The notes: generated by a model not told the origin, from the letters alone. Numbered from the stretch's first letter, positions 1 to 10,436 are shown. The stretch is 64,000 nt of DNA from Prochlorococcus sp. AG-363-P06 (GCA_003280025.1 QCGD01000005.1:1-64000); one strand, 5' to 3'. Numbers and translations: made by a program.

Positions 1-3000
1 AACTTTGTTCTACAGAGTTATTTGAATTATCAATGGCTTTAACTATTACTTCATATGAATTATCCTTCCCCTTATCTGTTGGATTTTCGTAATCAGGAGC
101 AGATTTAAATGTAAGAGCACCAGTAGAAGCATTTATATTGAACTTGGAAGCATCTGCTCCACCATTTAAAGACCAAGTTACAGTTTCATTTGATTTAAAA
201 GTATGTACAAAAGTTGTACCTTCACTTATTGATTTTGTACTTGAAGATGCATTTGGACCGTTAGAAGGACCAAGAATAACAGGAGCACCATGTAAAATTT
301 TATGTGCTTTATTATCAAGAATCGAAATTAATTCTTCAGCGCTAGAAATGCCAATAGCCTTAGGATTGAAAAATCCATCATCTATCAAACTTTGCATAGA
401 TCTATCATTAGAAGACTTATGTGTATTTACCAATGCGGCAATGTTTGAGTTCGTAAGGCTGTAATCTCTAAAATTGATATTGCTTATATTTCCATTTGCA
501 TTCATTCCATCGACAACAAGAATTCCCGTCCCATTTTCAGTTGAAAGGAAAACATGCCTATTTTCTATGGAAAATAGATTATTTATATAACCTGCATAAT
601 CATCAATAGTTAAGGTGTCAGTATCGTTCGAAAACCCATCATAAATAACAGCAAAAGTTCCTCTGCTGACACGATAATGATCAAAGCCATCACCACCAGC
701 CGCCATAGCAGGCAGTGCCCAAAGTTTTCCATCATATGTAATTGTTTTGTTTCCTGTTAAATAAAAATCATCAATTCTTTCTCTGTTATCTATCCAAGCT
801 TCCCCTGCCTTAATAGTTTTGCTTGAGCCTCTAAATTCATTTAATGCCCATTTATCTTTAACTGGAATTATTCCAAATTCTAGGATTGGCCAAGAATTAT
901 CCTTAATAAGAATATTCTTCGAATAAACACTTTTATTGTTACTTGTATGTTTAAGTTCAATTTTAATTTCTTCATCACCTTCATATCTAAAATCCTCTGA
1001 TATTATCAGTGAATTAACATAGGCATTAGAATTGAAATATCCAAGATTATTTTTAGCTGATTGATGAGGGAATCTTATCTGCAGATTGTTATTATTTCTG
1101 TATGAGATATTCTGATGATTACCATGAATTTGAATATCATTAAGAATATTATTTTGGCCTGAAACTTCTAGATAATAGTACCCATTATTATTAATCTTTT
1201 TAGATTCATGAATTGAATAATCTAGATGAAAATGATCTCCTTCGTTAAGGTAAGTTGGATCGTTTTTATTATATGCAACGCTTTTATGTAAACCAATTCT
1301 GTACCCATCATCTACTACTTTGACAGTTACTTTTTGCTGAGATTTATTATTTGAAGAGTCTTTAGCTTCAACAATTACTTCATATGAATTGTCCTTCCCA
1401 TTATCTGTTGGATTTTCAAAATCAGGAGTGGATTTGAATGTAAGAGCTCCAGTAGAAGAATTTATATCAAATTTGGAAGCATCAGCTCCTCCATTTAATG
1501 ACCAAGTTGCAGATTCATCAGCTTTAAAAGTATGGACGGCCGTGGATCCTTCTTCTATGGATTTTGAGCTTGAGGAACTTCCAGCTGAATTACTTGGCCC
1601 TGTAATTTGAGGAGCCTGATTTTCTACTTTTACAGTTAATGTTTGTTCGAAAAATTTGTTAGCAGAATCAGTAGCTCTAACTTTCACCTCATAAGAATTA
1701 TTTGATCCAGAATCAGTTGGGTTTTCATAATCTGGAGAAGATTTAAAAGTAAGAGCACCAGTAGAGGTATTTATATTAAATTTAGAAGCATCAGCACCAC
1801 CATTTAATGACCATGTAACTGTTTCATTCGCAGAAAATGTATGAACAGTTGTTGTATTTTCTTTTATGGACTTTGAACTAGAAGTGGCACCAGCCCCACC
1901 ATTAGGACCAGTGATTTTTGGTAAAATATTATTAACCGTTAATGTGACTGTTTGGTCTGAATAATTTTCCTGATTATCTTTTGATCTAACTACAACTATA
2001 TATTTATTATCTTTATTATTATCAGTTGGATTTCCAAAATCTGGAGCAGATTTAAAAGTAAGAGCACCAGTAGAGGAATTTATATTAAATTTAGATGCAT
2101 CCGCACCACTATTTAAAGACCATGTAACTTTTTCGTTTGCAGAAAATGTATGAATAGTTTTTGAATGTTCATTTATAGACTTTGAACTAAAAGTGGCCCC
2201 AGCCCCTCCAGTAGGGCCATTAATTTTAGGAGGTGTCAGATCTAATAAATTTTTGATTAAAAATCCAGACATAATTCCTGTATCTTTACTATTTGGATTA
2301 CTTATAGTTCCTCTTGTCCAACCAAATGTATATAAATTATTTGAATTTAAATCGTTACCTATCAACCAATCACTTGTCGTCGTGGAATAGGTTTTATATT
2401 CTTGAATTGTTCCTTCTTTATCAGACTTACTTATAAAGATTTTATTTTCTGAATTTATTCCACTTAAATATGATGTACCATCCCCATTAAAAATTATTTC
2501 ATAAAGTCCATCGAAAGGTTTTTCATATAAATTACTAGCTAAAGGTGTTCCATTACTTTGAAAAACATTTACATATTTTCCACTATTAGACTTGGTTAAA
2601 TTATCTGTTGAAGTACTAGATATTTGATAAATATTATTATTCTTATCAATAGCTAATTTACCAGAACTATCATATTGATTTGAGCCGTAAGTTCTAGTCC
2701 ATTCCTTATTAAGATTTAAATCATATTTTTGAAGAAAGACATCAAAATCACCATAAATTTTTTGATCATCTAATACATTTTTTGTCTGTCCAGAAATGAT
2801 TATCTTGTTGTCATTATCTAATGCTATGTGATTAATCGAATCCCAATCACTCCCTCCTATGATTTTAGTTTTTAGTTTATTTCCTTTACTATCAAATTTT
2901 TGGATAAATCCATCTCTTGATCCATTCGCTAATTTATTTTCGTACTGTCCAACGAAGGTACCAGCAATATAAACATTATTATTTTTATCGGATGCGATAG

Positions 3001-6000
3001 AAGATATATTTACCTGATGATGAATCCCATCTGTTCCAAATACTTTATCTGCCTTAACTTCTTTTTTCCATAGCAAATTACCTTGATTATTTAATGCAAA
3101 TAAATGGCTATCATTATATCCCCAATTGCTCCTGTTGGAACTAGAGTACTTATTATGCTGAAGATATACATATATATTGCCGTTTTTAGAAATAGATATT
3201 TCTTTTCCCCAAACTGATTCATTTCCTTGGGTTAATCCAGTGAATTGGTATGTCCACTTTTTATTATTATTTTCATCAAATTTATGAAGTTTGCCTTGTG
3301 GTGAATTTTCGAGAGCGTAATAAGAACCATCATTATTTACCTTGACATCATTTAAATGGTAGAATTCCGGTTTACTATCAATTAAATAATCAGTTTTAAA
3401 CTTCTTTGATTCTTGATTAACATCAGTTGATTTAAAGATATTATTTACATTTACTGTAAAATTTTGATCAGAAGTATTTCCTGAGGAATCAGTTGCTCTA
3501 ACTTTTACCTCGTAAGAATTATTTGTGCCGTTATCAGTTGGATTTTCAAAATCCGGAGCAGATTTAAAAGTAAGAGTACCAGTGGAAGAATCTATATTGA
3601 ACTTGGAAGCATCGTTACCACCATTTAAAGACCAAGTGACTGTTTCATTGGCAGAAAAAGTATGAACAGTTGTTGAGTTTTCGGTTATAGATTTAGAACT
3701 AGAAGAAGAACCAGCAGCTCCAGACGGACCTCTAATTTTTGGTGCATTTTCATCAACATCAGATATGTTTACCGTAAGATTTTGGTCAGAAGTATTTCCC
3801 GCAGAATCAGTTGCTCTAACTTTTACCTCGTAAGAATTATTTGTGCCGTTATCAGTTGGATTTTCAAAATCCGGAGCAGATTTAAAAGTAAGAGTACCAG
3901 TGGAAGAATCTATATTGAACTTGGAAGCATCGTTACCACCATTTAAAGACCAAGTGACTGTTTCATTGGCAGAAAAAGTATGAACAGTTGTTGAGTTTTC
4001 GGTTATAGATTTAGAACTAGAAGAAGAACCAGCAGCTCCAGACGGACCTGTAATTTTTGGAGTGTTTTTATCTGTCCCAATATGGCCATCACCATTTAGA
4101 TCTTGCTTGAAACCAGTTTCAAGTGAAATAAGCTCATTATTATTAATTACACCACCATAATTAGTATTGTGCCAATCATTATTAAATTCCCATTTAGCAA
4201 AGTAATTGTGAATAGTATTTTTCCAAATTATGGTATTGGCACCAGATATATTATCTGCAGCAATAACAGTCGATCCAGGGTATTTATCAGATCTGATTGG
4301 TCCCTTACCTGAACGCAAAGTTCCTTCATAAGTAAGAGGTATTTTTGAACCACCAAATTTCTGAACATAATAGTGATTGTTAGAATCCTTTTTAAATAAT
4401 GAGAATGTGCCATTTGATTCAATAGTTGTATAAGCCTTTGCAACATTTGCAGTAAGAGTCTGATCAGAAGTATTTCCGTCATTGTCAGTAGCTCTTAGCT
4501 TTACTTCATAGGAATTATTCGATCCAGAATCAGTTGGATTCCTATAATCAGGTGCTGATTTAAAACTAAGAGCGCCAGTAGAAGAATTTATATTGAACTT
4601 GGAAGCATCTGCACCTCCATTTATAGACCATTTAACTTTTTCATTAGCTGAGAATGTATGAACAGTTGTTGAATTTTCATTTATAGATTTAGAACTAGAA
4701 GAAGAACCAGCCCCACCAGAAGGACCAGTTATTATTGGATTTGAGGTATCGTTTTGGACTTGTAAGCTTATTTTTCTTTGATTAGATTCTCCATTATTGT
4801 CAATTGCTTTTATGTATAATTCATATTTATTATCCTTGTCCATATCTAATGGATTTTCAAAGTCTGGAGCACTCTTGAATTTTAAAATTCCACTATTACT
4901 ATCAATAGTGAATTTCGAGCTATCAAGTCCTTTAACTATTGAGAATGTTCTTGATATCCCTGAATAAGGATTTTTCTTAATTTGTTTAATATTTGTAGCA
5001 CCGAATTCACCAACCGTAATTGTATTTTCTGTGATGTTCAAATTAAACATCGAATCCGGAGTATCTCCCCATGTTCCTCTTCCGCCAGCTTTATAAATTA
5101 TTAAAGGATCATCATCATTATTTTGAAGTTCTATAGTCTGTGTGAAAGTTGAAAATCCCCCGTTTTTATCAGTCGCTGATACTGTAAATGTATAAGAGTT
5201 TTGCTTATCAGCATCTGCTTTTGCCTCAAAATCTGGGGCATCTTTAAAAGATAAAACTCCGTCGGAGGAAATAATAAATTTATTTTCATCTCCTCCTGCA
5301 CCACTACGATTTGGGTCCCATAATCCCCATGTTACTTTTTTATTAGATGAAAATTGCCATTTACCCAATCCTTTATTTTCCTCAAACTTTAAATTCGATG
5401 AGGCATTTCCTCTATAGCCTTTGTGAGTATTTCCAGTTGGTCCAGTAATTAAGGGTTGAGAATCATGATATGCATAATTAATAACAAGTCTTTGCTTTGA
5501 AGACCTGCCAGATTGATCAATAGCGCCAACTATAACTTCATAAATGTTATTTTTATCTGAATCATTTGGACTTTCTATATATTGCCAATTATGCGTTTGA
5601 ATATAATTAGTATTAGTGTATGAATTTCCAGAATTAAATCTGAATAATGATGCATCTTTGCCTCCGATAATGGACCATTTGACTGGTACAGATGATTTAT
5701 AGCCCAAGGCTAATGATGATTTTTTAAAAGTTAGAGAATGACTCACAAGATTGTAGGCAGTTGAATATAAAGTTTCAACACCTTGCCAGGTCACACCATC
5801 TCTAAATTTAGGGAGAGAGCCAATAGCCTGTTTTGAAATGTTGTAAGGGGTTATTATTGGAGCTAAAGGATCCGTATATAAAACACTAATATCAATGTCC
5901 TTTTCAGTTGTTATACCGCTATTAGTCTCCGCAATTATTTTAATTTTGTAGGGATCTTTTCTATAAGGTAATGTCCCAGATCTATCCCAATGCAATATTG

Positions 6001-9000
6001 CTGAAGACTTTTTGTTATCAAAATAACCAACACCATCCCATACAGGATATATACCAAATAATGAAGCATCCCTGCCTTGAATATCCCATTTTAAAAACTG
6101 ATACTTTGAGTTTTTGAAGTGGAAAATAGCGTTTGTTCCAGCATTTGCGGAAATTTGAAGTTTGTCTGTTATGACTCCATAAGGTCCGACAATTTCAGGT
6201 TTATTTTCATCTACATCATTAATTCTTAAAGTCAACTCTTGTTCAGAACTTTTGTTAAAGTCATCTGTTGCTCGGACTCTTACTTTGTATTGATTATATT
6301 TTCTTGAATCTATTGGGTTCTCATAATCGAGTGAATTCTTTAGTTTTAAGGTGCCTGTTTTCGAATCTATTTCAAATAATGATTCCTCTGAACCTCCATT
6401 TAAAGACCAGGTTATATTTGTAGAATATTTTGAGGAGTTTCCAACTGTAAAAGTATTGATGGCAGTTGTGTTCTCATCAATATTTATTTCAGAAATTAAA
6501 TCACCTTCATTGCCACTTGGACCTTTAATAGTAGGAGCAGGTTCGCTAATGTTATTAACCTTTATTTTGACTAATTGCTCAGAGTAATTATGTTCAAGAT
6601 CAGTTGCTTTTACTTTTACTTCATAAGTATTATCTGAATCTTTATCAGAAGGAGATTCAAAATTTGGTACGGACTTTAGAGTTAGAGCGCCCGTGGTTGA
6701 ATTGATGTCGAATTTTGCTGCATCTGCTCCACCATTTAATGCCCAAGTAACAGTTTCATTAGCAGAAAATGTATGAATAGATGTTGAACCATGTTCATCT
6801 ATAGATTTATTAGTTTCACTATCCCCTGAATTTCCAGAAGGGCCTTTTATCTTTGGAGCTGATTTATCAACATCATTAATAATAACGGTTAAAGTTTGGG
6901 AGGAAGTATTTCCTGAAGTATCTTTTGCTTTAACTTTTACTTGATATGAATTGTTTTTATCACTATCTGACGGGTTTTCAAAGTCAGGAGCAACTTTGAA
7001 GGATAGTGCACCTGATCCCCGGTCTATTTGAAATTTAGAAGCATCTAATCCAGCATCTAATTCCCAAGTAACAGTTTCATTAGCTGAAAAAGAGTTTATT
7101 GCAGTAGTGTTTTCATTAATATTTTTAGTGCTTTTTGCAGATCCTGCCTTTTCAGAAGGGCCTGTTATTAATGGGGCCGTTTCATCAATTATTGAAGCTC
7201 CAACAAGTGCTAGTTCTGAGAAAGTAGATGCACTACTTCCAGTATCTATTCCTGAATATGGTGAGCTATAAATAAAAGAAGCATTCTGAGATATCGAAAG
7301 TTGGACATAATATGAACCTGATGTTTGATTTGTATAAGTTATGGAACCTTTATGTGTCGTTCCCCTCCAATTAAGAGCAGTTGATGCCCAATTATCTCTA
7401 GCAAAATCATACTTATAAATACTTTTATTATTTTGAGCATTAAAAATTTCAATAGATGGGGAAGAACTTGAATCGAGTTTAAATTTTCCACCAGGTTGAA
7501 GATATACTTCAGCTTCGTTGTAAATAAAACCAAGTTTGAGAATATCTTTTTCTCTCAACTTAAATGTACTTGATTTGGATATTTGATTTGTACTGCCATT
7601 ATTATTCCAAGAATAATTTGGAATATTTCTTCCTCCAGCACTAACTCTTAATAAACTCCATAATCTTAAATAATGTGAGGGGAGATTAATACCAGCGTCT
7701 CTGCCATTACCAGCAATGTCATAACCTATTTGAATATTCTGTGAGCTACTAGCTTCCAATTGGATTTTAGTAGTTTTAGATGATCGTGGAGATATTCCAA
7801 GATTTGTTTCGTCTTCCGTATCTCTCTTATTAGTTGTCCAATTATTTGCATTTAGTAAATTAGAAAAACCGGTATGAACATTACTAGTATCTAATGCAAC
7901 ATCTTCATTTATATCAGTTACATTTACTGTAAGAGTCTGATTAGAAATATTCCCTGCATTGTCTTTTGCCTGTACCTTTACCTCATATGAATTATTACCC
8001 CCATTATCATTTGGAATTTCATAATCAGGAGTTGATTTGAAACTAAGAGCACCTGTTGAGGGATTTATATTGAATTTAGAGGCATCAGCACCGCCATTCA
8101 AAGACCAAGTAACAGATTCATTTGCAGAAAATGTATGGACTGCAGTTGATCCATGTTCTTCTATAGATTTACTACTTCCACTATCTCCAGAATTTCCGGA
8201 AGGCCCTGTTATCTTTGGAGCATCATCATCAACATTTTTAATAGTTACATTAATGCTTTGATAAGAGGCATTTCCCGCTTTATCTACGGCTCTAATTCTT
8301 GCTTCATAAGAATTATTAGCACCTGTATCAGAGGGATTTTCAAAATCAGGCGCAGATTTAAAAGTTAGAGCACCGCTAGAAGCATTTATCTCAAACTTTG
8401 AAAAATCATTTCCCCCAACTAATGCCCAAGTAGCAGATTCATTAGCAGTAAAGGTATGAATAGTAGTTGAATTTTCATTTATTGATTTAGAACTAGTACT
8501 GGCACCAGCTCCTCCAGAAGGACCCGTTATTGATGGAGCAGCTGTGTCTATTTCAAATATTTTTACATAACCTTTATTTGTGTTCTCGGAATTATCAAAA
8601 CCTCCAACTATAAGAGATTCTCCATCTCCAGATAATTCGATTGATTTACCAAACCCACCTTGATTGTTTTCTTGATCATCATTCGAAATTTTTGCAATTT
8701 CTGTCCAAGCATTATTGTTAAATTCAAATACCCTTACATGACCACTTTTATAACCATTGCTATTTCTTCCAAAAGTAGCACTTATTGCGACTCTTTTCCC
8801 ATCACTACTAAGACTGACCTTTGATTGACCATTAATAGACCATTCATTATCATATGCAGCTACTGCATGAATATCGCCACCTCTTTGAGTCCATCTCCCA
8901 GAGTTGTTATAAAAGATTCTTACGTACCCCTTAGAAGATAGATCTGAATTAGAACTAATAGCCTTAATAGCTAATACATTCCCATCATCTGATAAAGACA

Positions 9001-9781
9001 CATATTTCCCGAAACCATCTCCAGGATTTGAACCGTCAATATCGCCATCAACTCCATGGTCAGCCCAGCCTCTGTAATGACTACTATCTTTTTTATAAAC
9101 TCTTACGTGACCTTTCCCATCAGAGTTCGCAGGAGCTCCAACTGCCAGCATTGTCCCATCTTTTGAGAGGCTTATTGATGTTCCAGATAAATCTCCACTA
9201 ACTTTTCCACCTTCTTCTCCATGGATGTCTCTTCCAACTTGACTCCAAGTTCCATTATTATTTTTGTATATTCTTACTTCTCCTCTGTACTTATTATTTA
9301 CAGTCCAATAATTGTTAAATGGATGTCCTATTGCTATATGACTACCATCACCAGAGAGAGCGATGGTAGTTTTATGGACTGCTCCACCATGATCGTTAAG
9401 AATATGCCCATCGATGTCGGAACCAATTTGTGTCCAATTGCCACCATTATTTTTAAAAACTCTTACATGACCCCCTCTCCTTCCATTTCCAATATTTTTG
9501 GGAGCATTGATCGCAACTATTGACCCATCATCGGATAAGCTTACGTTATAACCAAATCTATCATTAACATTTTCACCGTAGATATCAGAACCAATTTGAG
9601 ACCAAGTACCATTATTATTTTTATATAATTTTACGTAACCTTTTTTATTCCCATTTGAGTCACTCCCAAGATATCCACCGACAGCAATAACATTACCATC
9701 TTTAGATATCGCTACAGCATCACCAAATTTATCAGAAGATAAATTTCCGTTAATATTATTACCAACTTGAATAAAGCCCAT
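1..9781 (-). CDS. Giant multidomain repeat protein (cadherin-like / beta-propeller), C-terminus outside window
   Basis: One frame stays open from ATG 9781 to the window edge (at least 3260 residues); repeat landmarks at six places keep the same phase, so there is no net frameshift. Approximate layout: residues 1-407, seven blades of a propeller with GxVRVYKNN strands and SLSxDG turns; 411-622, two cadherin-like repeats; 623-866, unclassified beta-rich segment; 868-1779, eight cadherin-like repeats, some divergent; 1780-1904, tryptophan-rich module ending in LETGFKQDLNGDGHIG, like the cyanobacterial W_rich_C family; 1906-2113, two cadherin repeats; 2115-2513, SBBP-like propeller; 2515-2823, three cadherin repeats; 2823-2960, Calx-beta-like; about 2960-3160, unclassified; then another cadherin repeat. 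Typical repeat signatures are SSTGALTFKSAPDFENPTD and the calcium-type linker DVDENAPKI. There is no N-terminal signal peptide, which fits type I secretion with a C-terminal signal, but that end is not visible. Adhesion or motility is inference. Confidence 0.85.
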   Translation of the reverse strand, partial: MGFIQVGNNINGNLSSDKFGDAVAISKDGNVIAVGGYLGSDSNGNKKGYVKLYKNNNGTWSQIGSDIYGENVNDRFGYNVSLSDDGSIVAINAPKNIGNGRRGGHVRVFKNNGGNWTQIGSDIDGHILNDHGGAVHKTTIALSGDGSHIAIGHPFNNYWTVNNKYRGEVRIYKNNNGTWSQVGRDIHGEEGGKVSGDLSGTSISLSKDGTMLAVGAPANSDGKGHVRVYKKDSSHYRGWADHGVDGDIDGSNPGDGFGKYVSLSDDGNVLAIKAISSNSDLSSKGYVRIFYNNSGRWTQRGGDIHAVAAYDNEWSINGQSKVSLSSDGKRVAISATFGRNSNGYKSGHVRVFEFNNNAWTEIAKISNDDQENNQGGFGKSIELSGDGESLIVGGFDNSENTNKGYVKIFEIDTAAPSITGPSGGAGASTSSKSINENSTTIHTFTANESATWALVGGNDFSKFEINASSGALTFKSAPDFENPSDTGANNSYEARIRAVDKAGNASYQSINVTIKNVDDDAPKITGPSGNSGDSGSSKSIEEHGSTAVHTFSANESVTWSLNGGADASKFNINPSTGALSFKSTPDYEIPNDNGGNNSYEVKVQAKDNAGNISNQTLTVNVTDINEDVALDTSNVHTGFSNLLNANNWTTNKRDTEDETNLGISPRSSKTTKIQLEASSSQNIQIGYDIAGNGRDAGINLPSHYLRLWSLLRVSAGGRNIPNYSWNNNGSTNQISKSSTFKLREKDILKLGFIYNEAEVYLQPGGKFKLDSSSSPSIEIFNAQNNKSIYKYDFARDNWASTALNWRGTTHKGSITYTNQTSGSYYVQLSISQNASFIYSSPYSGIDTGSSASTFSELALVGASIIDETAPLITGPSEKAGSAKSTKNINENTTAINSFSANETVTWELDAGLDASKFQIDRGSGALSFKVAPDFENPSDSDKNNSYQVKVKAKDTSGNTSSQTLTVIINDVDKSAPKIKGPSGNSGDSETNKSIDEHGSTSIHTFSANETVTWALNGGADAAKFDINSTTGALTLKSVPNFESPSDKDSDNTYEVKVKATDLEHNYSEQLVKIKVNNISEPAPTIKGPSGNEGDLISEINIDENTTAINTFTVGNSSKYSTNITWSLNGGSEESLFEIDSKTGTLKLKNSLDYENPIDSRKYNQYKVRVRATDDFNKSSEQELTLRINDVDENKPEIVGPYGVITDKLQISANAGTNAIFHFKNSKYQFLKWDIQGRDASLFGIYPVWDGVGYFDNKKSSAILHWDRSGTLPYRKDPYKIKIIAETNSGITTEKDIDISVLYTDPLAPIITPYNISKQAIGSLPKFRDGVTWQGVETLYSTAYNLVSHSLTFKKSSLALGYKSSVPVKWSIIGGKDASLFRFNSGNSYTNTNYIQTHNWQYIESPNDSDKNNIYEVIVGAIDQSGRSSKQRLVINYAYHDSQPLITGPTGNTHKGYRGNASSNLKFEENKGLGKWQFSSNKKVTWGLWDPNRSGAGGDENKFIISSDGVLSFKDAPDFEAKADADKQNSYTFTVSATDKNGGFSTFTQTIELQNNDDDPLIIYKAGGRGTWGDTPDSMFNLNITENTITVGEFGATNIKQIKKNPYSGISRTFSIVKGLDSSKFTIDSNSGILKFKSAPDFENPLDMDKDNKYELYIKAIDNNGESNQRKISLQVQNDTSNPIITGPSGGAGSSSSSKSINENSTTVHTFSANEKVKWSINGGADASKFNINSSTGALSFKSAPDYRNPTDSGSNNSYEVKLRATDNDGNTSDQTLTANVAKAYTTIESNGTFSLFKKDSNNHYYVQKFGGSKIPLTYEGTLRSGKGPIRSDKYPGSTVIAADNISGANTIIWKNTIHNYFAKWEFNNDWHNTNYGGVINNNELISLETGFKQDLNGDGHIGTDKNTPKITGPSGAAGSSSSSKSITENSTTVHTFSANETVTWSLNGGNDASKFNIDSSTGTLTFKSAPDFENPTDNGTNNSYEVKVRATDSAGNTSDQNLTVNISDVDENAPKIRGPSGAAGSSSSSKSITENSTTVHTFSANETVTWSLNGGNDASKFNIDSSTGTLTFKSAPDFENPTDNGTNNSYEVKVRATDSSGNTSDQNFTVNVNNIFKSTDVNQESKKFKTDYLIDSKPEFYHLNDVKVNNDGSYYALENSPQGKLHKFDENNNKKWTYQFTGLTQGNESVWGKEISISKNGNIYVYLQHNKYSSSNRSNWGYNDSHLFALNNQGNLLWKKEVKADKVFGTDGIHHQVNISSIASDKNNNVYIAGTFVGQYENKLANGSRDGFIQKFDSKGNKLKTKIIGGSDWDSINHIALDNDNKIIISGQTKNVLDDQKIYGDFDVFLQKYDLNLNKEWTRTYGSNQYDSSGKLAIDKNNNIYQISSTSTDNLTKSNSGKYVNVFQSNGTPLASNLYEKPFDGLYEIIFNGDGTSYLSGINSENKIFISKSDKEGTIQEYKTYSTTTSDWLIGNDLNSNNLYTFGWTRGTISNPNSKDTGIMSGFLIKNLLDLTPPKINGPTGGAGATFSSKSINEHSKTIHTFSANEKVTWSLNSGADASKFNINSSTGALTFKSAPDFGNPTDNNKDNKYIVVVRSKDNQENYSDQTVTLTVNNILPKITGPNGGAGATSSSKSIKENTTTVHTFSANETVTWSLNGGADASKFNINTSTGALTFKSSPDYENPTDSGSNNSYEVKVRATDSANKFFEQTLTVKVENQAPQITGPSNSAGSSSSSKSIEEGSTAVHTFKADESATWSLNGGADASKFDINSSTGALTFKSTPDFENPTDNGKDNSYEVIVEAKDSSNNKSQQKVTVKVVDDGYRIGLHKSVAYNKNDPTYLNEGDHFHLDYSIHESKKINNNGYYYLEVSGQNNILNDIQIHGNHQNISYRNNNNLQIRFPHQSAKNNLGYFNSNAYVNSLIISEDFRYEGDEEIKIELKHTSNNKSVYSKNILIKDNSWPILEFGIIPVKDKWALNEFRGSSKTIKAGEAWIDNRERIDDFYLTGNKTITYDGKLWALPAMAAGGDGFDHYRVSRGTFAVIYDGFSNDTDTLTIDDYAGYINNLFSIENRHVFLSTENGTGILVVDGMNANGNISNINFRDYSLTNSNIAALVNTHKSSNDRSMQSLIDDGFFNPKAIGISSAEELISILDNKAHKILHGAPVILGPSNGPNASSSTKSISEGTTFVHTFKSNETVTWSLNGGADASKFNINASTGALTFKSAPDYENPTDKGKDNSYEVIVKAIDNSNNSVEQS
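3486..4049 (-). repeat. Perfect 246-bp tandem duplication inside two adjacent cadherin repeats
   Basis: Bases 3486-3731 and 3804-4049 read identically by eye. The period is 318 bp, exactly 106 codons, so the frame is kept. Other cadherin units of the same gene differ from each other at many synonymous sites. This pair therefore looks like a recent unit duplication or gene-conversion product. Confidence 0.85.
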
Positions 9782-10085
9782 TTTCCCTGAACTTTAAAAA
9801 ATTTTTTAAGGTTAAAATTAATTTTATTTTACATTAATAAAAGAAAATATTAAGCGTAATTTATACTTTTTCCTTATATAGAAATAATTATGATTGATTA
9901 GTTATAGATAGTTTTTTATATTTTAATTAATACTGTTTCTGTATACAATCAGAAGTAAAATCCTTTAATTAAAATTTTAAGAAGGCAAAATAAATTATCC
10001 AGAATTAACGCAAAACTCTACTTTAGGAATTCCACTTTTATAAACATTTCCCAAATCGTTTTATTTCCCTAGTTTACAAAAATAG

Positions 10086-10247
10086 CATTTTGCTGCAAGT
10101 ACCTCTAAAGACGGATGTGATATGCGAATTGATTGAGCTTTACGGAACTTAGTTTGGGTAGATTTGTATATCTATCAGACCATTTATAATTTCTTTGAAA
10201 TAGTTTTATTAGCTGTATATGATTTTTCCATGATAGACATGATTTAG
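10086..10247 (+). pseudogene. Candidate interrupted small reading frame
   Basis: Between the giant gene and the small SOS-type ORF (9782-10273) I see no intact gene. One plus-strand frame looks protein-like: after a stop at 10083 it runs through ATG 10122 (MRID), meets TGA at 10134, then stays open for 36 codons (starting ALRNLVWVDLYIYQTIYNFF) to TAG at 10245. The TGA could come from a CGA arginine codon by one C-to-T change. No family is recognised. It could equally be chance in AT-rich DNA or part of an RNA. The rest of 9782-10085 shows only AT-rich sequence. Confidence 0.25.
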
Positions 10248-10273
10248 GTAATTTTTATATTTTAAATCTTTTA

Positions 10274-10408
10274 TTAATATGTATATTCTTCGTCAAACTT
10301 AATAACTACACCCTTAAAAAACTCTGCTAATAAATTTAAAGGATCGTCTTCAGCCATTATTGCCCTCTCTTTTAATAGCTTCTTTTCGATTTGGTTATGG
10401 TCAGTCAT
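10274..10408 (-). CDS. 44-residue microprotein with SOS-type promoter
   Basis: The frame reads MTDHNQIEKKLLKERAIMAE, then DDPLNLLAEFFKGVVIKFDE and EYTY. It starts at ATG 10408 after an AGAGG Shine-Dalgarno (10415-10419) with six-base spacing, which is unusually good for this genome. It is hydrophilic, highly charged, without signal peptide or membrane segment, and probably alpha-helical in its first half. A promoter and a LexA-like box lie 29-75 bases upstream, so it is transcribed independently of clpS, the next gene upstream on the same strand. I recognise no family; a small regulator or DNA-damage response protein is only an inference from the control region. The ORF itself is supported by ribosome-binding site and promoter, not by known homology. 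Confidence 0.6.
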   Translation of the reverse strand: MTDHNQIEKKLLKERAIMAEDDPLNLLAEFFKGVVIKFDEEYTY

Positions 10409-10436
10409 AGCGAGCCTCTAGGTTGGAATTAATAAA

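Noticed and set aside
138-8368. Several plus-strand ORFs of 65-108 residues opposite the giant gene
   Set aside because: They recur at the same place in each cadherin unit and are antisense shadows of the repeat code; none has a ribosome-binding site.
1-9781. Split of the giant frame into several genes
   Set aside because: Repeat landmarks at six positions keep one phase and I found no stop in the translated parts.
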